64,000 bases of DNA from Desulfuromonadales bacterium (GCA_029289095.1 JARFUG010000001.1:1-64000); one strand, 5' to 3'; shown: positions 47,460-57,537, numbered from the stretch's first letter. Notes: generated by a model not told the origin, from the letters alone. Numbers and translations: made by a program.

Positions 47460-47654
47460 ATGAATGCCGAGCAATTCAAAGGCCAATGGAAGCAACTCAA
47501 GGGGGAACTTCGTAAAAAATGGGGGAAATTCACGGACGACGACGTGGAGCAGATCGGCGGCGAGAAAGACAAGCTGATCGGCAAGATCATGCAGAAGTAC
47601 GGCGTCGCCAAAGAGAAGGCCGAAGAGCAGTTCAAGAAGTTCACCCGCCACTGA
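47460..47654 (+). CDS. CsbD-family stress protein
   Basis: MNAEQFKGQWKQLKGELRKKWGKFTDDDVEQIGGEKDKLIGKI. Confidence 0.93.
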   Translation: MNAEQFKGQWKQLKGELRKKWGKFTDDDVEQIGGEKDKLIGKIMQKYGVAKEKAEEQFKKFTRH

Positions 47655-47685
47655 GCGGCGGCCGGTTCCCCGTCGCCGGACAGAC

Positions 47686-47713
47686 AAACAGCCTGCACGA
47701 GTGCAGGCTGTTT
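47686..47713. terminator. AAACAGCCTGCA-CGAG-TGCAGGCTGTTT terminator
   Basis: Perfect 12-bp stem. Confidence 0.85.
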
Positions 47714-47737
47714 GCGTTTACGGCGGTTCAGATCCTC

Positions 47738-47950
47738 TCATGCCACCCTGACGTAGTCGTCCCCTTCGACACATTCGGCGATGGCCTCCAGGAATGAATT
47801 CGCCTGGGTGTCGATGACCACCTCCATGACTCCGTGATTGATCGACCAGCTCGTCTCACAGTGACCACATTCGATGATCCGCTCGAAAAAGCCTTCGGAC
47901 TGCAGATCGATGACGTCATGTTTCGGACTGTTGCACACGGGACAGATCAT
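47738..47950 (-). CDS. Small zinc-ribbon protein
   Basis: MICPVCNSPKHDVIDLQSEGFFERIIECGHCETSWSINHG. Confidence 0.7.
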   Translation of the reverse strand: MICPVCNSPKHDVIDLQSEGFFERIIECGHCETSWSINHGVMEVVIDTQANSFLEAIAECVEGDDYVRVA

Positions 47951-48317
47951 AAGCGCCTCCCTTGCAGAAAAGGATAATACGATCCCCAAGTTTCGGTAAG
48001 TATATCCTCATGCATTCTGAAGACAAGATGCCTTAGTAACAGGAAAACGTTTCCATATCCCGTTAAAACAGTATCTTGAAAGCTAAAGCGCTCGATCCGG
48101 AATGTACTGTTTACTGAAGCTGAAGATCGAAGGGGTCAGGAAGGGGATTATTGAAGGGCGGCTAAAAAAGAAATGAGCTGAACGCCTCAGGCGTTTAAAC
48201 GCAGAAAACGTACGAAAAAAATGCGTCGATGTCACAGCAAACGGCGTTTATTTTTATTAATACCCGTTGTCGCCCAGGTTTGGAAGGCGCCGTGCGACAA
48301 CGGGGAAGGTGAAGGAT

Positions 48318-49112
48318 TCAGCGCAGCAGAATGAAGCCGATCTGGCGGCCTGTCTTTCCCGCATCGCGGCGATAGGAGAAGAAGAGCTCCCGGTGGCAGC
48401 AGGTGTCTTCCTGCGCCTCCTCGATGCGGGCGGGGTCGAGCCCCGCCTCCTCGAGTTGGAGCCGTGCGCTCAGACGCAGATCGAGGCGCCATTTGCCGAG
48501 TTCGACCTCCCGGGCGATGCGCTCCCAGTTGCCGGCGCCGCTGCGAAACGCATCGCGTACGGGGCGGTCGACTTCGTATTTGTGGGCGCCGATCCCCGGT
48601 CCTATGGCCGCCGTGAGGTCCTGCGCCCGGGCGCCGAAGGTCGTGGCGAGGGACTTGACCGTCTTGCCGATGATCCCCGCGGCCGCCCCCCGCCATCCGA
48701 CGTGCACCGCCGCGATCGCCTTCTTCACAGGGTCGTGCAGCAGAACGGGATAGCAGTCGGCCGTCAGGACCCCGATCATGATTCCGGCCTGGTTGGTCGT
48801 TACCGCATCGCACTGGACCCGAAGGAAATGGGAGAGGTCGGGGTTGGGCTCGTCGATGACGAGGATGTCGGAGCCGTGCACCTGCTGCACGGTCAGAAGG
48901 AGGTGCGGGGGAAGATCGAAAGCCCGGGCCAGGGTGGAGCGGTTCCCATCGACGTTGTGCCGGGGATCGTCGGTATTGAAGCCAAGGTTGAGCGAGTTGT
49001 AGGGAGGACGGCTCACCCCTCCATTGCGCGTGGTGAAGCCGGCATCGATGCCCTCTGCGGCGGCCCATTGCGGCTGGAGGTAGCTGATTTTCCCCTGGCG
49101 TGCAAGTTTCAT
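48318..49112 (-). CDS. YfiH/PgeF-family polyphenol oxidase/purine nucleoside phosphorylase-like protein
   Basis: TVQQVHGSDILVIDE, LTADCYPVLLHDPVKKAIAAVHVGWRG. Confidence 0.9.
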   Translation of the reverse strand: MKLARQGKISYLQPQWAAAEGIDAGFTTRNGGVSRPPYNSLNLGFNTDDPRHNVDGNRSTLARAFDLPPHLLLTVQQVHGSDILVIDEPNPDLSHFLRVQCDAVTTNQAGIMIGVLTADCYPVLLHDPVKKAIAAVHVGWRGAAAGIIGKTVKSLATTFGARAQDLTAAIGPGIGAHKYEVDRPVRDAFRSGAGNWERIAREVELGKWRLDLRLSARLQLEEAGLDPARIEEAQEDTCCHRELFFSYRRDAGKTGRQIGFILLR

Positions 49113-49117
49113 AGGTC

Positions 49118-49200
49118 ACTCCGTGACGGGACGAGGCAAAAGGAGACGCGGTACGCGAAAGTCGTCTTCGCCTACCGCGTCCCGCAATCCGCGTCCCTGC
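49118..49200. repeat. GGGACG/CGTCCC-type inverted repeat
   Basis: GTGACGGGACGAGGCAAAAGGAGACGCGGTACGCGAAAG...CCTACCGCGTCCCGCAATCCGCGTCCC. Confidence 0.7.
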
Positions 49201-50158
49201 ATTTATTTTCAAGATAATCGATTATACCGCGCAGATCATCAGGGAGCGGACTTTCGAACTCCATGTACTCCCCTGTCGCAGGGTGAATGAATCCGAGAAG
49301 ACGTGCGTGCAGGGCCTGCCGGTTCAGCTTCTCGATCCGTGCGCGAAGCGCCATATCGGGCACCGCCTTCAGGAGCCCTTTCGTCCCGTAGACCGGGTCG
49401 CCGGCCACCGGATGGCTCATCTCGGAGAAATGGACGCGGATCTGATGAGTTCGCCCCGTCTCGAGGGTCAATTCGACGAGCGTCAGGCGCGCGGCGTCGA
49501 AGCGCTTCAGGACACGCCAGTGAGTCACGGCCCGCCGGCCGGCCCGCGACGAGCCACTCATTTTCTTGCGGTGGACGGGGTGGCGGCCGATGGCGTTCTC
49601 GACGGTCCCGCTGTCCCGGGACAGGATGCCGTGCACCAAAGCCACGTAGCGCCGGTTGATGGTATGGCGCTTGAATTGACGGCCCAGGTGGTTGTGAGCG
49701 GCGTCGTTCTTCGACGCCACCATCACCCCGGAGGTGTCCTTGTCGAGCCTGTGAACGATGCCGGGGCGAAGTTCCCCCCCCACCCCGGCCAGGTCAGGGC
49801 AGCGATGAAGCAGCGCATTGACGAGCGTTCCCCCCTGATGCCCCGGGGCCGGATGGACGACGAGCCCGGCGGGCTTGTCGATGACGATGAGATGCGAATC
49901 CTCGTAAAGAACGGCGAGAGGGATCTCCTCCGCGAGGGCTTCGGCCGGAACGGGCGGCGGGATGCAGAAGGTGACTGTTTCCCCTCCCCGCAGCCGTATG
50001 CCTGCCTTGGCCTGGTCGTCGCCGACGCGCACCCGCCCCTCGTCGATAAGTCGCTTGATCTGCGAGCGTGTGAGGTCGGGACACTTTTCGACCAGAAAGC
50101 GGTCGAGCCTCTCGGGGGAACGGCCGCGCTCGAACGTCAGACGGCGAAGCTCCTCCAC
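49172..50158 (-). CDS. rluD: RluD-family 23S rRNA pseudouridine synthase
   Basis: S4 domain; GIVHRLDKDTSGVMVASKND; LETGRTHQIRVHF. Confidence 0.93.
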   Translation of the reverse strand: MEELRRLTFERGRSPERLDRFLVEKCPDLTRSQIKRLIDEGRVRVGDDQAKAGIRLRGGETVTFCIPPPVPAEALAEEIPLAVLYEDSHLIVIDKPAGLVVHPAPGHQGGTLVNALLHRCPDLAGVGGELRPGIVHRLDKDTSGVMVASKNDAAHNHLGRQFKRHTINRRYVALVHGILSRDSGTVENAIGRHPVHRKKMSGSSRAGRRAVTHWRVLKRFDAARLTLVELTLETGRTHQIRVHFSEMSHPVAGDPVYGTKGLLKAVPDMALRARIEKLNRQALHARLLGFIHPATGEYMEFESPLPDDLRGIIDYLENKCRDADCGTR

Positions 50159-50427
50159 TACCAGATGCGACTTTCGATCTTTCCGGCCTGCTTGATCAGA
50201 ACATCGACGATGGCTCTCTCATAGATGTGATCGCGGTTGGGGAGACTTTCTGAAACACGTCCGTAGAAATGCTCCCGCCCTTCCTGGATCTCATCCTGGA
50301 GCAGGTCGAAAATATTGTCGTTCTCTATCCCTTCCTTCACCTTCTCCTGGTTGTAGAGGGCGACGTCAGAGACGATGGCCCGCGCCAGGCGAAATGCCAG
50401 ATCGGGGTTCTCCACGAGCTTGGCCAT
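50158..50427 (-). CDS. Conserved hypothetical protein, 89 aa
   Basis: MAKLVENPDLAFRLARAIVSDVALYNQEKV; overlaps rluD start. Confidence 0.75.
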   Translation of the reverse strand: MAKLVENPDLAFRLARAIVSDVALYNQEKVKEGIENDNIFDLLQDEIQEGREHFYGRVSESLPNRDHIYERAIVDVLIKQAGKIESRIW

Positions 50428-50464
50428 AACAACTCCTTTTTTCCGTATCAGATTCGTTTCACGT

Positions 50465-51892
50465 TCAGGGTGCGGGAAACGCCAGGTAGAGGGTGCTCTC
50501 TGCACGTTTGATGAGCAGGACGACGTTGCGCCCCCGGGCCTGCTGCACCGCCCGTCGAAAGGCGTCGAGGTCGTTGATGTCCTGGCGGTTGATGTTCAGA
50601 AGAAGATCGCCGGATTGCACTCCCGCGGCCTCGGCGCGTGATCCGGGCTCGACCGCCTCGATGAGAACCCCCTCTCCATCGGAGGGGACGACGGAAAATC
50701 CGAGCCCCTCGGCCCGGGCAGGACGATCGGGGGCGACGCGCGCCACGCGGGCGGAAGTTTCCATCTCGGCGATGACGACCGGAACGGTCATGCGCTTTCC
50801 GCTGCGCAGGACATCCAGGTTCACCCTCTTGCCGACGGGGGTGCTCGCCACCAGAAGCTGCAGTTCCCGAACGCCCCGAACCTCCCTGCCATCGTAGAGC
50901 AACAGGATGTCTCCGCGCTGAAGATCGGAATTGGCGGCGGGGGAACCGGGGAGGATCTGGTTCACCAGCGCGCCGGTGACGCGATCGAGACCGAAGGACT
51001 CGGCCAGCTCCGGCGTCAGCGGCTGGATGCTCACTCCGAGCCAGCCGCGAACAACCTCGCCTGTCTCGATGAGCTGCGTGGCGATGTGGCGGGCCAGATT
51101 GATGGGGATGGCGAAGCCGATCCCCTGGCCGGTGGCGACAATGGCGGTGTTGATTCCGATCACCTCGCCGTAGATGTTCAGCAGAGGTCCTCCGGAGTTC
51201 CCCGGGTTGATGGAGGCGTCGGTCTGGATGAAGTCTTCATAGTCCTCGATCCCGAGGCCCGCACGGCCGATAGCCGAGATCACGCCGACGGTCAACGTAC
51301 GGTCGAGGCCGAAGGGGTTGCCGATGGCCAGAGCCCACTGTCCCACCTGAAGCAGATCGGAATCGCCGAGGACCACGAAGGGAAGGTTTTCCGGGGCCTC
51401 GATCTTCAAGACGGCGACGTCGGTGCGCGGGTCCATGCCGACGACTTTGGCCGGATAGATGCGCTGATCCGAGAGGCGCACCGTAATCTCTTCGGCGTCC
51501 CGGATCACGTGATTATTGGTGAGAATGAAGCCGTCCTCACTGATGATGAAGCCCGAGCCGAGGCTGTGCTCCCTTTGGGGACGCATGCGCGGATCGCCCC
51601 GGAAGAGGTCGCCGAAGAACTCGTCGAAAAGGGGGCCGAACTGACTATCCCGCTGGGGCCGGACCCGCGCGGCACGGATGTTGACGGTCGCCGGGGTGAC
51701 GGTTCTGGAGACCTCCATGAAGGCCTCCTGGGTCGTGAGGAGCTGCTGGGGCGGGTTCTCCACCGGAGGGGGCGCCTTCTCTTCGCGGACGCTGCTGCGC
51801 ACGGTCGTTTCGGACGTCCGTTCGCACCCGGTCAGCGGGAAAGCGAAAGCAAGGATCAAGAGCAGGGACAGCGTACGTGAAAATGCGATCAT
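50465..51892 (-). CDS. HtrA/DegP-type serine protease with PDZ domains
   Basis: TNNHVI, TDVAVLKI, NPGNSGGPLLN; lipoprotein-like signal. Confidence 0.94.
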   Translation of the reverse strand: MIAFSRTLSLLLILAFAFPLTGCERTSETTVRSSVREEKAPPPVENPPQQLLTTQEAFMEVSRTVTPATVNIRAARVRPQRDSQFGPLFDEFFGDLFRGDPRMRPQREHSLGSGFIISEDGFILTNNHVIRDAEEITVRLSDQRIYPAKVVGMDPRTDVAVLKIEAPENLPFVVLGDSDLLQVGQWALAIGNPFGLDRTLTVGVISAIGRAGLGIEDYEDFIQTDASINPGNSGGPLLNIYGEVIGINTAIVATGQGIGFAIPINLARHIATQLIETGEVVRGWLGVSIQPLTPELAESFGLDRVTGALVNQILPGSPAANSDLQRGDILLLYDGREVRGVRELQLLVASTPVGKRVNLDVLRSGKRMTVPVVIAEMETSARVARVAPDRPARAEGLGFSVVPSDGEGVLIEAVEPGSRAEAAGVQSGDLLLNINRQDINDLDAFRRAVQQARGRNVVLLIKRAESTLYLAFPAP

Positions 51893-51949
51893 GGGAACTC
51901 CCTGGAGCACAAGAGCATTGGGCAGATTAGCGTAAAAACCGCTGAAATG

Positions 51950-52696
51950 TCAATAAGTGCCGCCCCCTGCTCCAATCTCTCCCATGAAATGCAGAAGCTC
52001 CGAGTGCCCCCCCCGGTAATCGAATTCGTACTCGCCGTCGAGACGGTCGATGAGCCAGGTGTCGACGAGGAAGGTGCGGATGCCGACCTGACGCGCAGCC
52101 AGATCGTGTTCGGTATCGTTGCCGACCATCAGGCACTGACGGGGATCCATCCCAAGGGTCTGCAGCAGATCGTGGAAGTATTGGGGATCCGGTTTGCAGA
52201 ATCGGCTGTTTTCGAAGGTGCTGACGTGGGCGAAATCGAAGTCGTGCAGGTTCCCCCACCGCAGGCGCGCCTCCACCACTGGTCGGGGAAAAACGGGGTT
52301 GGTTGCGATGGCCACCTTTAAACCGCGCTCGAAACAGCGCTCAACCACTTTGCGGGCGAGGGGCGAAGGACGCACATGAGGAGCGAGCGCGGACAGGCTT
52401 CCTGCACAGAAATCCTGAAACCGTTCGGCGAACTGGGCCGGGGCGATTCCGGCGTGCCGGTCGAGGGCGGCCAGGAAGAGTTCCTCATTGGTCGGCCCCC
52501 CGCTTCGGGCATGAAGGAGAGAGAAGGTCGCCGCAAGCAACGCATCGGCAAAAGCCGTACGGTCGACCAGATCGCCGAAGCAATCGGCCAGGGACGTGAT
52601 ATAGGCGGGGATGAATTCGCACATCTCCACCTCCAGAAGGGTGCCGTCCAGGTCGAACAGGACCCCCTCGATATCGCTCAGTTCAGGAGTTTTCAT
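51950..52696 (-). CDS. HAD-family hydrolase
   Basis: GVLFDLDGTLLEVEM, CLMVGNDTEHDLAARQVGI. Confidence 0.88.
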   Translation of the reverse strand: MKTPELSDIEGVLFDLDGTLLEVEMCEFIPAYITSLADCFGDLVDRTAFADALLAATFSLLHARSGGPTNEELFLAALDRHAGIAPAQFAERFQDFCAGSLSALAPHVRPSPLARKVVERCFERGLKVAIATNPVFPRPVVEARLRWGNLHDFDFAHVSTFENSRFCKPDPQYFHDLLQTLGMDPRQCLMVGNDTEHDLAARQVGIRTFLVDTWLIDRLDGEYEFDYRGGHSELLHFMGEIGAGGGTY

Positions 52697-52831
52697 ACCA
52701 ATGTGTATAGCACATCCTTTCTGAAAAACCCACTCCTTCGACTAATGGCGACTTCTCTTGACAAACGGCGTTATTTTATTAATTTTATTCGGATACGATG
52801 TGTTCACCTTACTTCACGAGGAGGTATGATC

Positions 52832-53494
52832 ATGCCAAAAGTAGGAGTCGTCCTTGCGGGCTGCGGTGTTTTTGACGGCAGCGAAATCCATGAAGCGGTC
52901 ATCACCATGCTCGCTCTAGACCGGGCCGGGGCCGAAATGGTCCTGATGGCTCCCGATGCGGATCAGATGCATGTGGTCAACCACCTCACCGGGGAAGTCG
53001 CCGAAGGTGAAAAACGCAACGTCCTGGTGGAGTCGGCGCGCATCGCCCGGGGCAAGATCCGCAACATCGCCGAAGTCCGGGTCTCAGACATAGACGCCCT
53101 CTTCTTTCCCGGCGGCTTCGGCGCCGCCAAGAACCTGTGCGACTTCGCCGTCAAAGGCCCCCAATGCGACATCCATCCCGAAGTGGCGCGCCTGGTGCGT
53201 GAAACGGTCAAGGCGAAAAAACCCCTCGGCGCGGTCTGCATCGCCCCCGCCCTGCTCTCCAAGATCCTCGGCGAGGACAAGCTGGCCCACAAACTGACCA
53301 TCGGCACCGATCAGGACACCGCCGCCGCCCTCGAGAAGATGGGGACGACCCACGAGGCGTGCCCCGTCAGCGAGTTTGTCGTTGACAGGCAGAACAAGAT
53401 CGTCTCCTCCCCCGCCTACATGCTCGCCGGTCGCATCAGCGAGGCGGCCGAAGGGATCGAAAAATCGGTCAAGGCGCTCCTCGAGATGACCTGA
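52832..53494 (+). CDS. elbB: Glyoxalase ElbB/DJ-1/PfpI-like
   Basis: VGVVLAGCGVFDGSEIHEAV, LFFPGGFGAAKNLCDFA. Confidence 0.93.
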   Translation: MPKVGVVLAGCGVFDGSEIHEAVITMLALDRAGAEMVLMAPDADQMHVVNHLTGEVAEGEKRNVLVESARIARGKIRNIAEVRVSDIDALFFPGGFGAAKNLCDFAVKGPQCDIHPEVARLVRETVKAKKPLGAVCIAPALLSKILGEDKLAHKLTIGTDQDTAAALEKMGTTHEACPVSEFVVDRQNKIVSSPAYMLAGRISEAAEGIEKSVKALLEMT

Positions 53495-53520
53495 ATTCAC
53501 CATCAGATTTACAGAAACGA

Positions 53521-53554
53521 GCGAAGGCGGACCTTGCGTCCGCCTTCGCCTTTT
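53521..53554 (+). terminator. Terminator after elbB
   Basis: GCGAAGGCGGAC-CTTGC-GTCCGCCTTCGC-CTTTT. Confidence 0.92.
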
Positions 53555-53641
53555 GCACTCATGGTCAGCAGTGGAACATTTCCTTGCATCCAGAATCGGA
53601 ATCGGCGACGCTATCGGGAAACGCAGAAAACAGGAGAGTTC

Positions 53642-53815
53642 ATGGAATTTTTGATTGCGTGGGTGATATTCGGCGTCGCAGCCGCCTCTCTGGCCAAAGG
53701 AAAGAACAGAAGCGTCCCGCTGTGGGTCTTCATCGGCCTTCTGATCGGCCCATTTGCCCTGCTGCTCATCGCACTGATGAAGCCGGCCCCGGGAGCGGAC
53801 CAGAGGTACCAGTGA
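53642..53815 (+). CDS. Small membrane protein, 57 aa
   Basis: MEFLIAWVIFGVAAASLAKGKNRSVPLWVFIGLLIGPFALLLIALM. Confidence 0.6.
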   Translation: MEFLIAWVIFGVAAASLAKGKNRSVPLWVFIGLLIGPFALLLIALMKPAPGADQRYQ

Positions 53816-53945
53816 CAGGTCGCCAAGACTTTGCTCCCCTGGAAGCAAAATGTCCTAGAAATAGAGACTTGATCCGATTTATTTCTTGACAATATTTTTC
53901 AGCCGAGGAAAAATCAGGTTCATTTCTCTATCACGTCAGGGAACA

Positions 53946-54593
53946 ATGTTGGAAGCGGAATCGGACATCTCTCTCGGCGCACGTATCCGCCAGGTGCGGC
54001 GCAGCCAGGGGCTCACCCAGAAAGCCTTCGCCGATTCCCTGGGAATCGCGCAGGGGTACCTGAGCAGTCTCGAAGCCGGAAAGAAAATCCCTTCCGAGAC
54101 GCTTCTGATCGCCTTGACGCACCTCTACCACGTCGACGAGCGATGGCTATTGTCCGGGGAGGGAGCGCCGGAGGCCGAAATCCTGATCAGCGCCCCCGCT
54201 GGAGAGGTCAGGCTCTCCGAGAGCAGAACGCCCCTGCTGAAGAGGATTCCACCCGAATTCCCCCGGGGGATCAGCGCCGAAGACGTCCTCGAATATCTCT
54301 CCATACCAGACACCCCTTCGGGCTGCTATGCGATGGTCGCCTACGGCGACTTCATGGCTCCGACCATCCAGGACAAGGACCTCGTCTTCTTCAAACCGGG
54401 GGAAGAAGCCAGGACCGGGGACGTTGTCCTGGTGAGCAGCAAATGGGACGACACCATTTTACGCCGTTACCGGATCAACGCCGACGGCATCTGGCTCTCT
54501 CCCGACAACAGCCTGTACAAACCTTTCCAGCCGGCCTCCAACTGCGCCATCATCGGCAAGGTCATGGCGGTCTGGCGAAAAGTGAAATTCTGA
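53946..54593 (+). CDS. XRE-HTH/S24-like repressor with substituted catalytic residues
   Basis: HTH GARIRQVRRSQGLTQKAFADSLGIAQGYLSSLEAGKKIPS; S24-like GDFMAPTIQDKDLV. Confidence 0.88.
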   Translation: MLEAESDISLGARIRQVRRSQGLTQKAFADSLGIAQGYLSSLEAGKKIPSETLLIALTHLYHVDERWLLSGEGAPEAEILISAPAGEVRLSESRTPLLKRIPPEFPRGISAEDVLEYLSIPDTPSGCYAMVAYGDFMAPTIQDKDLVFFKPGEEARTGDVVLVSSKWDDTILRRYRINADGIWLSPDNSLYKPFQPASNCAIIGKVMAVWRKVKF

Positions 54594-54617
54594 AGCCCCC
54601 TCACACCGGCGAACCAC

Positions 54618-54660
54618 AAAGCGAAAGCGGACCGCAGCGGTCTCTTTCGCTTTTTTTTTT
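54618..54660 (+). terminator. Terminator after the HTH/S24 gene
   Basis: AAGCGAAA...TTTCGCTT followed by T-run. Confidence 0.85.
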
Positions 54661-54689
54661 GACGGCGCATTCCGTGTTTTCCGCCCTGC

Positions 54690-55559
54690 TCAGATCGAAT
54701 CGATAAAATTCCTGACTGCATCCATCTCCTCGGGTTTCAGGACGATTCCGGCATGAGGCTTCTCGAAGACCGCCTCCATTCGCCACCCTCGGAGCAAGAG
54801 ATCGGGGGCGCCCCCGGAAGACGGATCGTGAGGCCGCAGGCTGTGGCAGATGGCGCACTGAGCGTCGTAGATGAGTTGCCCCTTTCCGACGATCGATGGC
54901 GGCAAAGGGACGGGGATCGTGCCGGCGAAGACCGATACGATGTCGCTCGAGCGCCGTCCGCTCCCGGTGACGACGGTCAGTTGAAAACGGTAAATTCCCC
55001 GTGCGTCGGCGAAGAAGTTCGGCCGGGGGGAGTTGGGGTCCGACAGGGCGGCCCGGCTCTCGCGCGGACGCTCCAGAGTGATCCAGTGAAAGGTGAGGAG
55101 CCCTCCTTCGGGGGCGCGACTGGCGCTGCCGTCGAGCAGAACGAGGGCGCCGGGGACGACTTCCTGGTCAGGTCCCGCATCGGCGCTCGGTGCGAAGGGG
55201 TCGGGACCGACGGCCTGGACGCTCAGGACGTCCTCGGATGCCAGCGTCCCGTCGCTGACCGAGAGGTGGAGAGAATAGACGCCTTCGACGTCGACGAAGA
55301 AGGTCGTCGCAGGCGCCTCGGGATCGGCAAGAGCGGCCGCACTCCCTTCCGGACGCTCCTGGAGAGTCCACCGGAAGAAAAGCTCTTCCCTCACAGGAGA
55401 AAAGCTGGCTCCGGCATCGAGATGAACTGTCGTTCCTACCAGAACCGTCTGATCGGGTCCGGCAAGTGCGACCGGCCTTTCGTCGTCGATGCTGCCGCAC
55501 CCCCAAAGGATCAGGGCATATACGAGAATGATCGCTTTGGCTCTGAACAGGCGAAGCAT
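54690..55559 (-). CDS. Lipoprotein with two PKD-like domains and a C-terminal monohaem cytochrome c motif
   Basis: ALILWGCGS lipobox-like; two ADAGPDQ/AGPDQTV PKD repeats; CAICHSLRPHD. Confidence 0.82.
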   Translation of the reverse strand: MLRLFRAKAIILVYALILWGCGSIDDERPVALAGPDQTVLVGTTVHLDAGASFSPVREELFFRWTLQERPEGSAAALADPEAPATTFFVDVEGVYSLHLSVSDGTLASEDVLSVQAVGPDPFAPSADAGPDQEVVPGALVLLDGSASRAPEGGLLTFHWITLERPRESRAALSDPNSPRPNFFADARGIYRFQLTVVTGSGRRSSDIVSVFAGTIPVPLPPSIVGKGQLIYDAQCAICHSLRPHDPSSGGAPDLLLRGWRMEAVFEKPHAGIVLKPEEMDAVRNFIDSI

Positions 55560-55762
55560 GAAGACTCCGGGAGCGGGAATGGTATATTTAAAATTTTCTA
55601 ACCTTTAGCGCGTGACTGTCAAGGCGCTCAGCCCTTTTCACCGCGAAAGATACGGACAAACTCTCTACGCATGAGATGGCAAGGCGACTTCGGGGTGGAA
55701 ATCACGCGTCAACGATGCTAGTGTTTCGGCTCGACGTATACGGCTATCGAGGACGAACTCCC

Positions 55763-57427
55763 ATGGAACGACTCAGAACGGACGTACTCGTGATCGGAGG
55801 GGGGCTGGCAGCGCTGTGCGCCGCGCTGGAAGCCCGGCTGGCCGGAAAAGAGGTCGTTCTGGCGTGCAAGCGCAAGGCGGGGCGCAGCGGCAACACGGTT
55901 CTGGCGGCCTGCAACATTTCGGGCCTCTTCGACCAGCGCAACGACTCGGTGGAACTCTTCGCCAGGGACATCGTCCGGGGGGGCGAGGGGCTCTCCGATC
56001 CGGAGTTGGCTCGCACTCTGGCCGAAGGTTCCTCGGTCCTCGTCTCCTTCCTGGAGAATTTCGGCGTGCGCTTCCTGCGCGAGGGGGGGAAGCTGGTGAC
56101 CAAGCTGAACCCGGGGCACTCGACGCCGCGCACCGCGACGACCCTTCGCCCGGGCATCCCCGTTCAGACCGCCGGCCTCTCCCTGACCCTTCCCCTGCTT
56201 GCTGCCGTGCGGGATCTCGGCGTCCACGTCATGGAAGACCTCATGGCGGTCGATCTGCTCACCGGTCCCGAAGGGGTCGGCGGAGCTCTCTTTGCCGGTC
56301 GCGAGGCGGAGGTGAGAATCGAGAGCCGCAGCGTCGTTCTCGCCTGCGGAGGAGGAGGGCGCCTCTTCGCCAACAGCAACAACACCCGGGAGATGACCGG
56401 CGACGGAATCGCGCTGGCGTACCGCGCCGGCGCCGAACTGCGCGACCTCGAATTCATCCAGTTCCATCCCACCATGGGGATCGCCCCGGTCCCGATCATC
56501 CTCCCGACGACCCTTTTTGCCGACGGAGCGGTCCTTCGCAACAGCCGGGGGGAGCGTTTTCTGCTGGACGAGCACTCCTCAGGCGAGATCGCGGCAACCC
56601 GCGACGTGATGAGCCGCGCCATCTGGCGTGAGATCACTGAGGGGCGCGGCGTCGACGGCGGCGTGCATCTCGATCTCTCAGGCATTTCTTCCCGGGCGGC
56701 CTCCGGGCGCTACGGCGATCTCTGGAATCTCCTCAATCGGCGCGGATGCCGTCCTGAAAGGGATTTTCTCACTGTCGGCATTGCCGTCCACTTCTTCATG
56801 GGGGGGATGACCATCGATGCCGACGGAGCCACGACGGTCCCCGGCCTTTTCGGGGCCGGCGAGGTCACCGGCGGCGTCCACGGAACCAACCGTCTCGGCG
56901 GCAACGCCCTGGCCGAGGCGGTCGTCTTCGGCCGCATCGCCGGCAGGTCCGCAGCCGATCGCGCCAAGGTTTTCCGTCCCTGCGAGGCGTTGCCGCAGGA
57001 GTTTCGGCGTTCGCCGGAGCCCCCGCAGAAACTCCTCCCCCTGCGCCTCGAGCTCAAACGCCTTCTGTGGAACCATGCCGGCGTAATCCGCTCGGAGCAC
57101 ACCGTGCAGACGGGGCTGCAGCGCCTGGAGGAACTCGAAAAACGGTTCCGGCAGATCGAAGGATTCCGCTCGCTTCAGGGGTTGGAAACGGGGAACATGC
57201 TCCTGGCGGCGCGGCTGATCCTTCTGGCCGCGCGGAACCGAACCGAGAGCCGCGGCTCCCATTTCCGCAGCGACTTTCCCGATCCCGTCGAGGCGCTCGG
57301 GAAAATGTCTCTGCGCATTCGGCAAGGCGCCGATGGCCTCCAGATCGCCTTCGGACAGAACCCTCTCTCCTCTTCTTTACCCCTCCCTCGCTCCCTTGCG
57401 TTTGCACCCTCCCCGTCAGAGGGGTAG
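55763..57427 (+). CDS. FAD-dependent fumarate reductase/L-aspartate oxidase-family flavoprotein
   Basis: DVLVIGGGLAALCAALEA; GIAVHFFMGGMTIDADGATTVPGLFGAGEVTGGVHGTNRLGGNAL. Confidence 0.87.
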   Translation: MERLRTDVLVIGGGLAALCAALEARLAGKEVVLACKRKAGRSGNTVLAACNISGLFDQRNDSVELFARDIVRGGEGLSDPELARTLAEGSSVLVSFLENFGVRFLREGGKLVTKLNPGHSTPRTATTLRPGIPVQTAGLSLTLPLLAAVRDLGVHVMEDLMAVDLLTGPEGVGGALFAGREAEVRIESRSVVLACGGGGRLFANSNNTREMTGDGIALAYRAGAELRDLEFIQFHPTMGIAPVPIILPTTLFADGAVLRNSRGERFLLDEHSSGEIAATRDVMSRAIWREITEGRGVDGGVHLDLSGISSRAASGRYGDLWNLLNRRGCRPERDFLTVGIAVHFFMGGMTIDADGATTVPGLFGAGEVTGGVHGTNRLGGNALAEAVVFGRIAGRSAADRAKVFRPCEALPQEFRRSPEPPQKLLPLRLELKRLLWNHAGVIRSEHTVQTGLQRLEELEKRFRQIEGFRSLQGLETGNMLLAARLILLAARNRTESRGSHFRSDFPDPVEALGKMSLRIRQGADGLQIAFGQNPLSSSLPLPRSLAFAPSPSEG

Positions 57428-57537
57428 AATTAATGAAAGAATCGCGCGGGAGTGAGCTCTCACTTCCTGCTGCGCCCTTTCCCTCTTACGGATTTCCGGG
57501 GCCGTCTCTCCGGAATCCGCCATGACGCGGAGCTCCC

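Noticed and set aside
48170-48200. AACGCCTCAGGCGTT hairpin
   Set aside because: Small palindrome without T-run or gene association; not enough evidence for a function.
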